A DNA stretch of 64,000 nt from Nodularia sp. NIES-3585 (GCF_002218065.1 NZ_BDUB01000001.1:321567-385566), one strand, 5' to 3'; shown: positions 42,394 to 51,720, counted from the stretch's first letter. The notes: a model not told the origin generated them from the letters alone. Numbers and translations: made by a program.

Positions 42394-43011
42394 CTATTCG
42401 GCACAATTCACAATCAAATGTGTCAAAGCATCTATCAAGCGATCGCTTTCCATTGGGATAATTTCTCTACCATGCATAATTTCTTGAGTAATCACGAAAT
42501 GCACTAGAGAGCCAATCAGAATTCTGGCTGTTGCTTCTGGGTCAGGGATCTTTAATTCAGGGTGAGAAGCCAAATATTTAGTGATAGTCTCAATGGCTGG
42601 TTTAGCAATGCTGTAAATAAACACCTGCGCTAACTCCGGAAAACGTGCCGATTCTCCCATTAACAGCCGCTCAAATGACTGATATTCTTGATCGTTGACC
42701 ATCTGATCTAATGCTGTTGCGGCTAATCGGCGCAGTACAACATAGGGTTCTCCTTTTAGGGGTTGTGACCCTAAGATGGAATGAAACCGCTTTCTGGCAA
42801 GTTTCTCTATTAATGCTTTAAATAATCCTTTTTTATCTTGAAAGTGGCTATATACTGTGGCTTTAGAAACCCCAGATGCTTCTGCGACTCGATCCATGCT
42901 AGTGGAAGCATAACCATAAGCTAAAAATTCCTGCATCGCCCCTTGCAGAATTTTTTCCATTTTGTCTGCTGAATTTGAGCGGTCAATTTCTCCAACTTTT
43001 GGGCGTGCCAT
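42394..43011 (-). CDS. TetR/AcrR-family transcriptional regulator
   Basis: The frame is open to 43017; I prefer the ATG at 43011 (MARPKVGEIDR). The N-terminal HTH is typical (MDRVAEASGVSKATVYSHFQ, then DKKGLF), and the remaining 150 residues are the helical ligand-binding and dimerisation domain. It is divergently transcribed from the DevBCA-type exporter genes. Two matching inverted repeats lie in the shared promoter (43113-43163), so it most likely represses the exporter, and perhaps itself, until an inducer binds. The inducer is unknown. Confidence 0.9.
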   Translation of the reverse strand: MARPKVGEIDRSNSADKMEKILQGAMQEFLAYGYASTSMDRVAEASGVSKATVYSHFQDKKGLFKALIEKLARKRFHSILGSQPLKGEPYVVLRRLAATALDQMVNDQEYQSFERLLMGESARFPELAQVFIYSIAKPAIETITKYLASHPELKIPDPEATARILIGSLVHFVITQEIMHGREIIPMESDRLIDALTHLIVNCAE

Positions 43012-43112
43012 GTTCAAATAGTCCTTATATTATCAAAATTCTTTAACTCATTAGTCTTTGGGCATTGATTATTCTCCGCCCTTTCATCTCTTTTTTTTTT
43101 GGAGATAGCTTG

Positions 43113-43163
43113 ACTAAACTAGTCGGTTTAGTATAATTCTATTATAGAACTAAACCGTTTAGT
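43113..43163. promoter_or_regulatory. Paired TetR operator candidates over the devBCA promoter
   Basis: ACTAAACTAGTCGGTTTAGT (43113-43132) and ACTAAACCGTTTAGT (43149-43163) are two related palindromes with the same ACTAAAC/GTTTAGT arms. A -10-like TATAAT (43132-43137) lies between them. The layout fits two TetR-dimer sites blocking a promoter. Confidence 0.7.
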
Positions 43164-43359
43164 TTTGTATACCACCGAGCATTTTGACAAAAACTGAGGA
43201 TTAGAGACTGGTACACCTCATATATATGTCTCGGAAAAACCTATGATTATGTCCAAAATTCAGGGACAGGATGATATTTTTTGCTCTGGTGAGTGATAAA
43301 AGAGAGTTAGGCGGGACATTTACCAAAATTTAATTTTTCTCTCATTTGAATCAGCTTAT

Positions 43360-44592
43360 TTGCAATTGCTTCAAAGGTATGCTAACGTGCAGAACTCAAA
43401 GCTAGATCGATCAATATCTCCCCAATCGATTTTACGTCCGCCCTTTTTTATTGCTATCCTTGTATCCTTAACTGTGATTGGTAGTAGTGTTTATACGGTA
43501 TTAAAATTTCAGGATACAGTAAATCAAAAAGCCTCAGCGCCAGCAGCACTAATACCTGAGCTAAAAACTGTCACAGCACTAGGACGTATTGAACCAAAAG
43601 GCAAGGTGATTAAACTCTCTGCTACCACATCAACTGAAGGAAGTCGGGTAGAAGAACTTTTAGTCAAAGAGGGGGATAGGATCAAAGCCGGACAGGTGAT
43701 AGCGATTTTAGATAGCCGCGATCGCTTGTCAGCGGCCTTAAAAGAGGCTGAAGAACAAGTGAAAGTGGAACAGGCGAACTTCAACCGCATCAAAGCAGGT
43801 GCTAAACGGGGAGAAGTGTTAGCACAAAAAGCCACAATTGCTCGGTTAGAGGCAGAACGCCAAGGTGATATTGCTGCCCAAGAAACAACTGTAGCTCGAT
43901 TGCAAGCCGAGGTGCGTAACGCCGCCGCAGAAGAACAACGCTATCAAGGGCTGTATGAAGCGGGAGCAATATCTGCCTCCCAAAGAGACAGTAAGCGCTT
44001 AACACTGGAAACAGCCCAAAAAAATCTCCAAGCGGCACAAGCACAGCTAACGCGCACCCAGTTAACCAGCCAGCAACAAATTAAAGCAGCCATAGCAACA
44101 CTAGATCAAATCGCTGAAGTGCCGCAAGTCGAGATAGCAGCAGCTTCGGCAGAAGTAAATCGTGCCATAGCAGCCATGCAGCGGATACAAGCCAATCTGG
44201 AACAAGCTTATGTGCGATCGCCTCAAGATGGTCAAATATTCGAGATCCACACCCGCCCAGGGGAATTAATCTCAAATAATGGCATTGCTGAAATTGGGCA
44301 AACCAGCCAGATGTATGTAGTTGCTGAGGTTTACGAAAGCGATATCGGCAAAGTTCATCCAGGGCAGAAAGTACAAGTATTTGGTGATTTCCTGCCGATT
44401 GAATTGCAAGGAACAGTAGACCGTAAAGGTTTACAAGTGCGTCGGCAAAATGTCATCAACACTGACCCAGCTAGCAATATTGATAACAGAGTAGTAGAGG
44501 TTTATATCCGGCTAGATGAAACTTCCACTCAAAAAGCTGCCAACTTAACCAATATGCAGGTCAGAGCAGTAATTCAATTGTCTAATTCGTAA
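43360..44592 (+). CDS. devB: DevB-like membrane fusion protein of an ABC exporter
   Basis: The N-terminal anchor (about residues 28-48) is followed by the lipoyl half VEELLVKEGDRIKAGQVIAIL, a long Ala/Gln/Glu-rich coiled coil (about 115-270) and the second half YVRSPQDGQIFEIHTRPGEL with a beta-barrel. This is the DevB plan; DevB joins DevC/DevA to a TolC-type channel to export heterocyst glycolipid or other envelope lipids. Several paralogous devBCA sets exist in Nostocales, so the cargo is open. The start is TTG 43360 or GTG 43387. It forms an operon with the next two genes. Confidence 0.88.
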   Translation: MQLLQRYANVQNSKLDRSISPQSILRPPFFIAILVSLTVIGSSVYTVLKFQDTVNQKASAPAALIPELKTVTALGRIEPKGKVIKLSATTSTEGSRVEELLVKEGDRIKAGQVIAILDSRDRLSAALKEAEEQVKVEQANFNRIKAGAKRGEVLAQKATIARLEAERQGDIAAQETTVARLQAEVRNAAAEEQRYQGLYEAGAISASQRDSKRLTLETAQKNLQAAQAQLTRTQLTSQQQIKAAIATLDQIAEVPQVEIAAASAEVNRAIAAMQRIQANLEQAYVRSPQDGQIFEIHTRPGELISNNGIAEIGQTSQMYVVAEVYESDIGKVHPGQKVQVFGDFLPIELQGTVDRKGLQVRRQNVINTDPASNIDNRVVEVYIRLDETSTQKAANLTNMQVRAVIQLSNS

Positions 44593-44650
44593 TTAGTAAT
44601 TAGGAACACATCGTTTTTTAGCTTCTCTGTTCAGGAAGAAAGCACTTCAT

Positions 44651-45826
44651 ATGATGGGACTAATCAAACAACTGCGACGACGCACGCCTCTAGGATGGCT
44701 GCAACTGAGTCACGAAAAAAGCCGTTTACTGGTAGCATTGTCAGGCATTGCCTTTGCGGATGTGTTGATGTTTATGCAGATGGGCTTTCAGACCGCGCTA
44801 TACGACAGTAACACTAGATTACACCGCAGTTTGCAAGCAGACATTGTTTTAACTAGTCCCCAAGCCCGAAGCCTGCAAAATATGCCCACCTTTTCCCGTC
44901 GGCGGCTTTATCAAGCAATGGATATCCCAGGGGTGGACTCAGCAGAAGGAATGTATGTCAACAACATCATTTGGAAGAACCCCCAAACACGCCGCCAGAC
45001 ATCGGTGCAAGTCATCGGCTTTAATCCAGATAAACCAGTTTTTGATTTACCAGATGTAAATCGGCAATTACAGTCAATTAAGCTACCGGATACCGTTTTG
45101 TTTGACCGCAGTGCAAGGGGAGATTACCAAAAGGCGATCGCTCAAATTGACCAAGGTGAAAAACTGACTACCGAAATAGATGGGCGGACAATTACCATTA
45201 GTGGTTTATTCACGGTCGGGGCTTCTTTTGGTTCTGATGGTAGCTTGATGACCAGCGATCAAAACTTTTTACGTTTATTTTCCCGAAGACCAGCCAGCAG
45301 TATCAGCTTAGGTTTGATCAAGGTAAAACCAGGTTATGACCCCAAACAGGTCGCGATCGCCTTGCAAGCCTACCTCAGAGATGATGTCAGCGTCATGACT
45401 CACGCAGAATTCATTGAATTTGAGAACGACTTCTGGAGAACAAACTCCCCCATTGGATTTATTTTTAGCTTGGGTGTCTCAATGGGGTTTGCAGTGGGAG
45501 TAATTCTGGTGTATCAAGTTCTTTCCACTGATGTCAATGCCCATGTCAGGGAATACGCAACCTTTAAAGCCTTGGGATATCGCAATTATTACCTGCTCAG
45601 TGTAGTCTTTGAACAGACTTTAATTTTAGCAGCATTGGGATTTATTCCCGGAGTAGCAGTATCTTTGGGACTTTACCAAATGACTCGCACGGCGACAAAT
45701 CTACCGATGTATATGACGGCAATTCGGGGTTTACACGTGCTAATTTTAACTATAATTATGTGTTCAATTTCAGGAGCGATCGCCACCCGGAAACTGCGAT
45801 CTGCTGACCCGGCTGATATGTTTTAG
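44651..45826 (+). CDS. devC: DevC-like ABC exporter permease
   Basis: The 391-residue protein has an MacB/FtsX-like layout: a first membrane helix (about residues 28-48), a large periplasmic domain (about 50-270) and three further helices (about 275-300, 325-350 and 360-380). The DevC-type start reads RRTPLGWLQLSHEKSRLLVA. It lies 58 bp after devB and 115 bp before devA, with a heptad repeat in the second gap. It forms the membrane channel or mechanotransmission unit of the exporter. Confidence 0.9.
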   Translation: MMGLIKQLRRRTPLGWLQLSHEKSRLLVALSGIAFADVLMFMQMGFQTALYDSNTRLHRSLQADIVLTSPQARSLQNMPTFSRRRLYQAMDIPGVDSAEGMYVNNIIWKNPQTRRQTSVQVIGFNPDKPVFDLPDVNRQLQSIKLPDTVLFDRSARGDYQKAIAQIDQGEKLTTEIDGRTITISGLFTVGASFGSDGSLMTSDQNFLRLFSRRPASSISLGLIKVKPGYDPKQVAIALQAYLRDDVSVMTHAEFIEFENDFWRTNSPIGFIFSLGVSMGFAVGVILVYQVLSTDVNAHVREYATFKALGYRNYYLLSVVFEQTLILAALGFIPGVAVSLGLYQMTRTATNLPMYMTAIRGLHVLILTIIMCSISGAIATRKLRSADPADMF

Positions 45827-45832
45827 AGAAAT

Positions 45833-45866
<34 letters not shown>

Positions 45867-45941
45867 AAAAATTGTAACTTTCTCATGACTAATGACCAAT
45901 GACAATCCCTAGCAGTTAAGTTTATTTATACCCAACTACTT

Positions 45942-46640
45942 ATGGTTCCAGTTATTTCCATCCAGAATCTCGACCACTACTTTGGTCTAGGTTCACTGCG
46001 TAGGCAAGTTTTATTTAACATTAACTTGCAGATTAAATCTGGCGAAATCATTATTTTAACTGGGCCTTCTGGTTCTGGTAAAACTACTCTACTCACCTTA
46101 GTTGGGGCTTTGCGTTCTCCCCAGTGTGGGAGTTTGCAGGTCTTGTCAAGGGAACTTTGCGGTGCTGGTGCAGAACAATTGGTGCAGGCGCGACAGCATA
46201 ATGGTTATATTTTCCAAGCTCACAATCTGCATGGTAGTTTGACAGCACTCCAGAATGTGAGAATGGGTTTGGAACTGCACCAGCATATTGGCCCAAGAGA
46301 GATGCAAACCCGTTCAGCCCTGATGTTAGAACAGGTAGGCTTGGGAAATCATCTTGATTATTATCCTGATAAATTGTCAGGAGGGCAAAAACAAAGAGTT
46401 GCGATCGCCCGCGCCTTGGTTAGCCATCCTCCCCTGGTTTTAGCAGATGAACCCACGGCAGCCCTTGACAGTCAGTCAGGTCGAGATGTGGTCAACCTGA
46501 TGCAAAAACTTGCCAAAGAACAAGGTTGTACAATCCTCATGGTGACTCATGACAATCGCATTCTAGATATTGCTGATCGGATTATTCACATGGAAGATGG
46601 CAAGCTAGTTAATGCGAATGCTATGAGTTTAAAAAGTTAA
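45942..46640 (+). CDS. devA: DevA-like ABC exporter ATPase
   Basis: The 232-residue ATPase has Walker A LTGPSGSGKTTLLTLVG, a Q-loop in NGYIFQAHNLHGSLTA, signature LSGGQKQRVAIARALV and Walker B LVLADEPTAALDS, as in the LolD/MacB/DevA group. It powers the DevB/DevC exporter. A good terminator (46683-46715) follows, ending the operon. Confidence 0.92.
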   Translation: MVPVISIQNLDHYFGLGSLRRQVLFNINLQIKSGEIIILTGPSGSGKTTLLTLVGALRSPQCGSLQVLSRELCGAGAEQLVQARQHNGYIFQAHNLHGSLTALQNVRMGLELHQHIGPREMQTRSALMLEQVGLGNHLDYYPDKLSGGQKQRVAIARALVSHPPLVLADEPTAALDSQSGRDVVNLMQKLAKEQGCTILMVTHDNRILDIADRIIHMEDGKLVNANAMSLKS

Positions 46641-46682
46641 CAAAACATCCTGCTAGACAAAATCATGGTATATATACTGTGG

Positions 46683-46715
46683 ATCTGAGGTGCGTTTTCC
46701 GTTCCTCAGATTTTT
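46683..46715 (+). terminator. Terminator of the devBCA-type operon
   Basis: ATCTGAGG (46683-46690) pairs with CCTCAGAT (46704-46711), followed directly by TTTT. Confidence 0.75.
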
Positions 46716-46883
46716 ATCGTTTGCGTGGGCATATATGACATTTAGTATAATTTTGCTCTGAGTATAGTTATTGAAATAACTTAGTATCATATACTGTCTT
46801 AAAAAATTGTCGCCCTTAGGAAACACTACCACCCATTAGCTAGTCTGTTTGTCAACAGAAGTAAGAGATTGTTTTGTAGCTCT

Positions 46884-47822
46884 ATGACTATCAATAATGA
46901 CACTAGAGAATCTGATAAGAAGTTGCCCTATTTTAGTTTTAAAGGCTGGAAACTCAACCGACACCTAAAAAACTTATTCATCAGCATATTTGCCTCTATC
47001 GTTGTTGTTACCTTGGCTTTGCCTGTAGATGCTTTGTCAGCACAGGTTACTCCAAGCAATCCTCAGTTGGGAGATACCCTATCTGTGGTAATTAACGTAG
47101 ATAATCCAGAGAATAATACTAATCCTACTGTGGCTGTAGGTGAAAATTCTTATCCAGCATTTGCGATCGCCCCGAATAAATATCGAGCTTTAATTCCCAC
47201 AACTCCACTGGATAAACCTGGAACCATCACACTGAAAGTTTCCGGGGATAATCAAGTGCAGAACTTGGCAGTGAATTTGCGTAATCGCACCTTTGCCACG
47301 CAACGGATTAATTTACCACCTGGAAGGGCTGGGGTGAGAGCCACAGAACATGAACTCCAGCGCGTAGCAGCTTTCAAAGCCATCCAAACACCGCAAAAGC
47401 ATTGGAATGGCCCAATGCTTCAACCAAATCAAGGGCGGATTACAACAATATATGGTGTACGTCGCTACTATAATGGCAAATTTGCCGAGAATTACTACCA
47501 TCGTGGCGTTGACTACGCTGGGGCTGCGGGTTCACGAGTAGTCGCCCCAGCCGCTGGCACAGTAGCGTTGGTAGGTAGAGTATCCGAAGGGTTTCGGGTT
47601 CACGGCAACACAATTGGCATTGACCACGGGCAAGGTGTAACCAGCATTTTGCTACACCTCAATGGCATTAATGTCAAAGAAGGCGATTTCGTCAAAGCGG
47701 GTCAATTAGTTGGCACAGTCGGTTCTACAGGCGCTTCTACCGGGCCGCATTTGCACTGGGGTCTATATGTCAACGGGCAATCTATTGATCCAGTACCTTG
47801 GAGATTTGATGGAGTCAATTAG
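46884..47822 (+). CDS. M23-family peptidoglycan endopeptidase (LytM-like)
   Basis: The ATG at 46884 (MTINNDTRESDK) is preferred over the upstream TTG. A hydrophobic segment (about residues 33-52) acts as signal peptide or anchor. A beta-sandwich region follows, then the M23 domain in the last 130 residues with zinc ligands in HRGVDYAG and in GPHLHWGLYV (HxH). It probably cuts peptide cross-links in the periplasm during growth or division. The neighbouring L,D-transpeptidase and ComFB genes suggest a cell-wall-related block. Confidence 0.88.
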   Translation: MTINNDTRESDKKLPYFSFKGWKLNRHLKNLFISIFASIVVVTLALPVDALSAQVTPSNPQLGDTLSVVINVDNPENNTNPTVAVGENSYPAFAIAPNKYRALIPTTPLDKPGTITLKVSGDNQVQNLAVNLRNRTFATQRINLPPGRAGVRATEHELQRVAAFKAIQTPQKHWNGPMLQPNQGRITTIYGVRRYYNGKFAENYYHRGVDYAGAAGSRVVAPAAGTVALVGRVSEGFRVHGNTIGIDHGQGVTSILLHLNGINVKEGDFVKAGQLVGTVGSTGASTGPHLHWGLYVNGQSIDPVPWRFDGVN

Positions 47823-47936
47823 CTAAAACAGCATAATTAATGCTAATTGTTGAGAAATCATATACTTTTTGCCGATAATTAGGCAAAATGAATTGGATTG
47901 ATACCGTCCCTACCCTGCTTGGCTAGCGTAAAGATA

Positions 47937-48488
47937 ATGAGCGTTATGAGTATTGAAAAAATTGTAGAACAAGCTCTCCAGGATGGTTATTTGACACCAG
48001 TGATGGAAGCAGAAGTTGGAAGAATCTGTGATAACGCATCCGAACTTTCAATTGAAGAGTACATGGCGCTGGATCGACTGATGGGGGCATTACTGACCGG
48101 TGAGGTAGTGGCGGTACCTCGCAAACAATTCATTAATGTCATGGAGGAATTAGTCTTAACTGAGGCGATCGCCAGAGCCGCAGAAATTGAAGCTACCAGC
48201 GATAGGTCTTTGGATGTGGGGGATATAGCGGCTTATGCTCTTAACCGCTTACCACCCTTGTATGCGACGACAGAAGAAGGTGCTAGATACCAACGTCTAC
48301 GTGCCAAGGCTGAACTGCAAGAATTAATTTCTCAGCAAATTAGCGAGTCTATAGGACGTAACCTCGTCCAACCCAACGACAACAGAACGCCAGTCTTAAA
48401 TAAAAACACTGGTCATGAAATTCTGCGCCAAGTCAGCAATTTGCTGAATGTCTACGCACCAAGCTTTGAGCAAAAATCCGAGTTTTGA
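47937..48488 (+). CDS. ComFB-family protein, probable cyclic-dinucleotide receptor
   Basis: The open frame reaches 47898, but ATG 47937 (MSVMSIEK) is the likelier start (183 aa). The ComFB core reads NVMEELVLTEAIARAAEI, DIAAYALNRLPPLYATTEEG, with two upstream helices. ComFB proteins of cyanobacteria have been described as c-di-GMP (and c-di-AMP) receptors, and the Anabaena member CdgR controls cell size. I recall CdgR lying close to sigG in Anabaena, which would match this neighbourhood, but I could not verify it. A bidirectional terminator follows. Confidence 0.82.
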   Translation: MSVMSIEKIVEQALQDGYLTPVMEAEVGRICDNASELSIEEYMALDRLMGALLTGEVVAVPRKQFINVMEELVLTEAIARAAEIEATSDRSLDVGDIAAYALNRLPPLYATTEEGARYQRLRAKAELQELISQQISESIGRNLVQPNDNRTPVLNKNTGHEILRQVSNLLNVYAPSFEQKSEF

Positions 48489-48503
48489 AAGTTGAGTGGC
48501 TTC

Positions 48504-48536
48504 AGAACCCCGGTTTATTAAATAAACCGGGGTTCT
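48504..48536. terminator. Bidirectional terminator between comFB-type gene and L,D-transpeptidase
   Basis: AGAACCCCGGTTTATT and AATAAACCGGGGTTCT form a perfect stem (about 14 bp with a tight loop) between two converging genes. Confidence 0.85.
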
Positions 48537-48567
48537 CATATTGGAAGGAATTTGGGGAAATCCCTGA

Positions 48568-49305
48568 TCAATCGCGCACTGACACAAGAGTGCCAATATC
48601 TACCTGTTCATATAATAAGCGAACATCCTCATTACGCATTCTTAAGCAGCCATGAGAGATAGCCGCTCCCAATAAGTGTGTATCCGGCGTGCCGTGAAAT
48701 CCAATTTCATTGCGTCCATCTGACCAAAAACCAATCCATCGCTCTCCTAAAGGACTATCAGCACCTGATGGAAATACTTTGCCAGTGATAGGGTGTTGCC
48801 AAATAGGATAGTGTTCCATATCCGTCACGCGGAAAGAACCTGTAGGGGTTTCCCAACCTTCCTTACCTATAGCAATGGGATAACTGGCTATCACTTCACC
48901 TCTGTTGTAAACATAGGTACGGCGATCGCTTAAATTTACCACCACTTCCGTCTGAGATGAATTTTGTGAAGATAAACCTGGGGAATTCTGCCTTTGTCCG
49001 GAAAACAGGGAGCGCACCTTTGGCGATAAGTCAGTAGCCCCGGCTGAATTATGGCTGACTGCACCCGAAATATACGGTACAGAACTCCTCTGGACAGGTT
49101 GCTGGTGATTTGGTTGATTAGGAGGTGTAAACGCACCACGAGCAGTAGAAGTACTCTCAGGCGGGCTACCTGCCGCTGAAGCTGGCTGCTCAAACTGCGC
49201 TTGAGTTTTCGTAATCTGCCAATGGACAGCTAGCGATAAGATGGCTGTGCCAAAACAGAGAAACATTACTATACGCGCTACAGATTCATTTCTTACCATT
49301 GCCAT
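48568..49305 (-). CDS. L,D-transpeptidase (YkuD family)
   Basis: The 245-residue protein has an N-terminal membrane anchor or signal (about residues 10-30), a low-complexity Pro/Ser linker, and a YkuD domain (about 118-243) starting VVNLSDRRTYVYNRGEVIAS. The catalytic set is present: His in IGFHGTPD and His-Gly-Cys in AAISHGCLRMRNEDV. It forms 3-3 cross-links in peptidoglycan or attaches proteins to it, in the periplasm. It converges with the ComFB gene. Confidence 0.92.
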   Translation of the reverse strand: MAMVRNESVARIVMFLCFGTAILSLAVHWQITKTQAQFEQPASAAGSPPESTSTARGAFTPPNQPNHQQPVQRSSVPYISGAVSHNSAGATDLSPKVRSLFSGQRQNSPGLSSQNSSQTEVVVNLSDRRTYVYNRGEVIASYPIAIGKEGWETPTGSFRVTDMEHYPIWQHPITGKVFPSGADSPLGERWIGFWSDGRNEIGFHGTPDTHLLGAAISHGCLRMRNEDVRLLYEQVDIGTLVSVRD

Positions 49306-50078
49306 CGCCTATTGTTTATCCCTGACATATCCAGTGGGCTAATTGGTTCATGAGTACATCCCAAATTATCAATAATTTATAGTTACTTATCTGTTCTCTC
49401 ATAACTCTGTCGATAGTTTTGAGCAAACTAACACTATCAGGAGATCCCTGCACAAAATTCTTGGGGAAAAATTGTCTTCTCAGGAACACTTACAGTGCAT
49501 AAAATTCATCATTATTGGTGTGGGTGAGAGAAAAATCATGTTTGAAAAACTATTTCTTGCAGTCATAATTACATTTTCCCTGAATTTATTTTTTCAATTC
49601 CGCATACTCAATTCCACTCATGCTGGTATTAATGATCCACAACACACACAAACATCAACAACAATTATTCTGAAAAACCCGGAAAAATAACCTTTTCTGT
49701 GACTACTTTGCCTATATTAACAGCAGTGAGATTTTAGCCACTTTTGGAGCAGCACTTAGGTTTGCTCGCAAGCCGCGCTTAACGTCTCTTGTCCAATATC
49801 TTTAATGGCATTTATTGTCGATTTTATCAACCGTTAATAAACGGAGCGCTTTAATTGCAAATACTTAAGTAATCAGACTGAAATTAAAATAGTTATAAAT
49901 AAAAATTATATACGTATGTAGTATTTATTAGGGGTCACAATAGACTTGGAATATAGCTATTAATGTCTCTAACTTTATATACCGCCATGTACCAGTCAGA
50001 AATCCGTCACTGTTGAAGGAACATTGCGCCCATTAGCTTGTCTAATAGAAAAGGATAATTTAAAGTTCAGTACGATCT
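49306..50078. other. Intergenic region, one possible small secreted peptide
   Basis: Apart from the ORF at 49538-49690, the region is AT-rich and should contain the promoters of the transpeptidase (left) and the sigma factor (right). I see no strong hairpin. Confidence 0.4.
49538..49690 (+). CDS. Possible small exported peptide, 50 aa
   Basis: An ATG frame preceded by GAGAG encodes MFEKLFLAVIITFSLNLFFQ, a signal-like hydrophobic start, then a polar Thr/Gln/Asn-rich tail. No family is recognised. It lies between divergent envelope genes. Confidence 0.35.
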   Translation: MFEKLFLAVIITFSLNLFFQFRILNSTHAGINDPQHTQTSTTIILKNPEK

Positions 50079-50735
50079 ATGAGCCAATCGATTACTGTAT
50101 CCTGGTCAACTGTTGATGCAAGATACCCAGAAGCATCGGTGCAAGTTGACAAACTCTCTAACCACGATCTAATCTTACGCTGTCAAGTCGGACTGCGCCC
50201 GGATCGTGCTGCGTTTGCCGAGCTATTGCGCCGCTATCAAAGTCAAGTTGATCGAGTTCTATACCACCTGGCTCCAGATTGGCCTGACAGAGCCGATTTA
50301 GCTCAAGAAGTGTGGATTCGAGTGTATCGAAATATTAACCGATTACAAGAGCCAGTCAAGTTTCGCGGCTGGTTAAGCCGGATTGCTACCAACTTGTTCT
50401 ATGACGAGTTGCGTAAACGTAAGCGGGTAGCCAGTCCCTTGTCACTGGATGCTCCCCGCACACTAGAAGACGGGGAAATGGATTGGGAAATTGCTGGCGA
50501 TACTCCAGGACCTGAAGAAGAACTGACAACTAGAGAATTTTACGAGCAACTGCGAGAAGCGATCGCGGATTTACCAGAGGTGTTTCGGACTACCATTGTT
50601 CTTAGAGAAATCGAAGGTATGGCATACGAAGAAATTGCCGAAATTACTGGTGTTTCTTTGGGAACTGTGAAATCAAGAATCGCTAGAGCTAGATCCAGAT
50701 TGCAAACTCAGTTGCAAACCTATCTAGATGCCTAA
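50079..50735 (+). CDS. sigG: ECF-type RNA polymerase sigma factor (SigG-like)
   Basis: The 218-residue protein has sigma region 2 (RRYQSQVDRVLYHLAPDWPD, DLAQEVWIRVYRNIN, FRGWLSRIATNLFYDELRK) and region 4 (LPEVFRTTIVLREIEGMAYE, then EIAEITGVSLGTVKSRIARA). It lacks regions 1 and 3, as in group-4 (ECF) factors. SigG of Anabaena is the closest I can recall. A membrane-anchored anti-sigma candidate lies 157 bp downstream, and cell-wall enzymes are encoded just upstream, so an envelope-stress role is likely. Confidence 0.85.
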   Translation: MSQSITVSWSTVDARYPEASVQVDKLSNHDLILRCQVGLRPDRAAFAELLRRYQSQVDRVLYHLAPDWPDRADLAQEVWIRVYRNINRLQEPVKFRGWLSRIATNLFYDELRKRKRVASPLSLDAPRTLEDGEMDWEIAGDTPGPEEELTTREFYEQLREAIADLPEVFRTTIVLREIEGMAYEEIAEITGVSLGTVKSRIARARSRLQTQLQTYLDA

Positions 50736-50892
50736 TTTACAAAATCTGGTGATTGCCTAATGGCAAAATTTAAACATTGTTTAAGAATTTTAATCTCAAT
50801 TTAGAGTCTTGCTCCCATAAAGAGGGAATTCAAGCAATTTATCAGGATTTTACGTTGTCTTTACCCGCATATGAATTGGTCATAATGCTACA

Positions 50893-51510
50893 ATGAATAC
50901 TAATTCTCCATTTAATGACCTTTCCCCTTGGCTAGATCCTCAAGATTTGTCAAACCGAACAGGTCAGCGTACCAATGAGTCAACGGGTGCTATGGATATG
51001 GTGAAGCGCGATCGCTTCGAGTTATTAAGTGCTTACCTCGATGGAGAGGTGACAGCTGCCGAAAGCAGGCAAGTGGAAGAATGGCTAAAAAACGATGCCT
51101 CAGTTCAATGCCTGTATAGCCGACTACTAAATCTCAGACGCGGCTTGCGGACTGTCCCAGTACCGACAGCCCAACAACCGCCAGAACTTACAGCAGAGCA
51201 AGTATTAAAGCGTGTACGCCACCGTTCCCGTCCCATTTGGGCATTTGGAGGAGCCGTTGTAGCTGCTTGTATTATTGGTGCTGTATCTGGCTTGCTCCCA
51301 GGTGGTGAATTCAACATACCTCAACTGGCGCGACAACAACCAGTAGAGCCAAGACTACCGGGGACAACGCCTGTAGGTTCAAGTTCCCCCCTAATGGTGG
51401 CATTAAATAATCCAGTCATAGAAATTCCCAAAGCGGCAATAGCCTCCCCGGAACAATCAGTTAATCTGGAGCAGCCTCTATCAGGAGAAATCGAACCAAA
51501 CATTAATTAA
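50893..51510 (+). CDS. Probable membrane-anchored anti-sigma factor
   Basis: The 205-residue protein has an N-terminal cytoplasmic helical domain (about 35-85: FELLSAYLDGEVTAAESRQV, EEWLKNDASVQCLYSRL) of the anti-sigma zinc-finger-like fold, although the HxxxCxxC zinc ligands are incomplete. One membrane helix (about 115-137) and a Pro/Ser-rich periplasmic tail follow. It stands directly after the ECF sigma gene, the classic arrangement in which the anti-sigma holds the sigma factor until an envelope signal triggers its proteolysis. Confidence 0.78.
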   Translation: MNTNSPFNDLSPWLDPQDLSNRTGQRTNESTGAMDMVKRDRFELLSAYLDGEVTAAESRQVEEWLKNDASVQCLYSRLLNLRRGLRTVPVPTAQQPPELTAEQVLKRVRHRSRPIWAFGGAVVAACIIGAVSGLLPGGEFNIPQLARQQPVEPRLPGTTPVGSSSPLMVALNNPVIEIPKAAIASPEQSVNLEQPLSGEIEPNIN

Positions 51511-51529
51511 TCGCCATTCTAGTGAGCGG

Positions 51530-51720
51530 GTTAACTAGATTTACCCCACCAGCCATCTTGTTGGACAAAACCACCTAGTCTCCAAACTCGCTCTGAATTT
51601 ATTGTAACCCCAGTCAAATAGTTTTCACTCCCAAAACACCACCATCTCCCTTGCGAGCCAGAAAAGCCGCCTAGAGTGCCAATGATTTGCACTGCTTCTC
51701 GTAAAGATGGTGGCTTTTTG
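51530..51720 (-). pseudogene. C-terminal remnant of an IS4/Tn5-type transposase
   Basis: Read on the minus strand, one frame gives KPPSLREAVQIIGTLGGFLA then RKGDGGVLGVKTI followed by a stop; after a frameshift another frame gives RVWRLGGFVQQDGWWGKSS. These match, in order, the end of IS4-family (Tn5-like) transposases, LREAV..LGGFLGRKGDG..G.KTIW. At least one stop and one frameshift interrupt it, and no terminal repeats are left, so it is an old relic. Confidence 0.7.
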
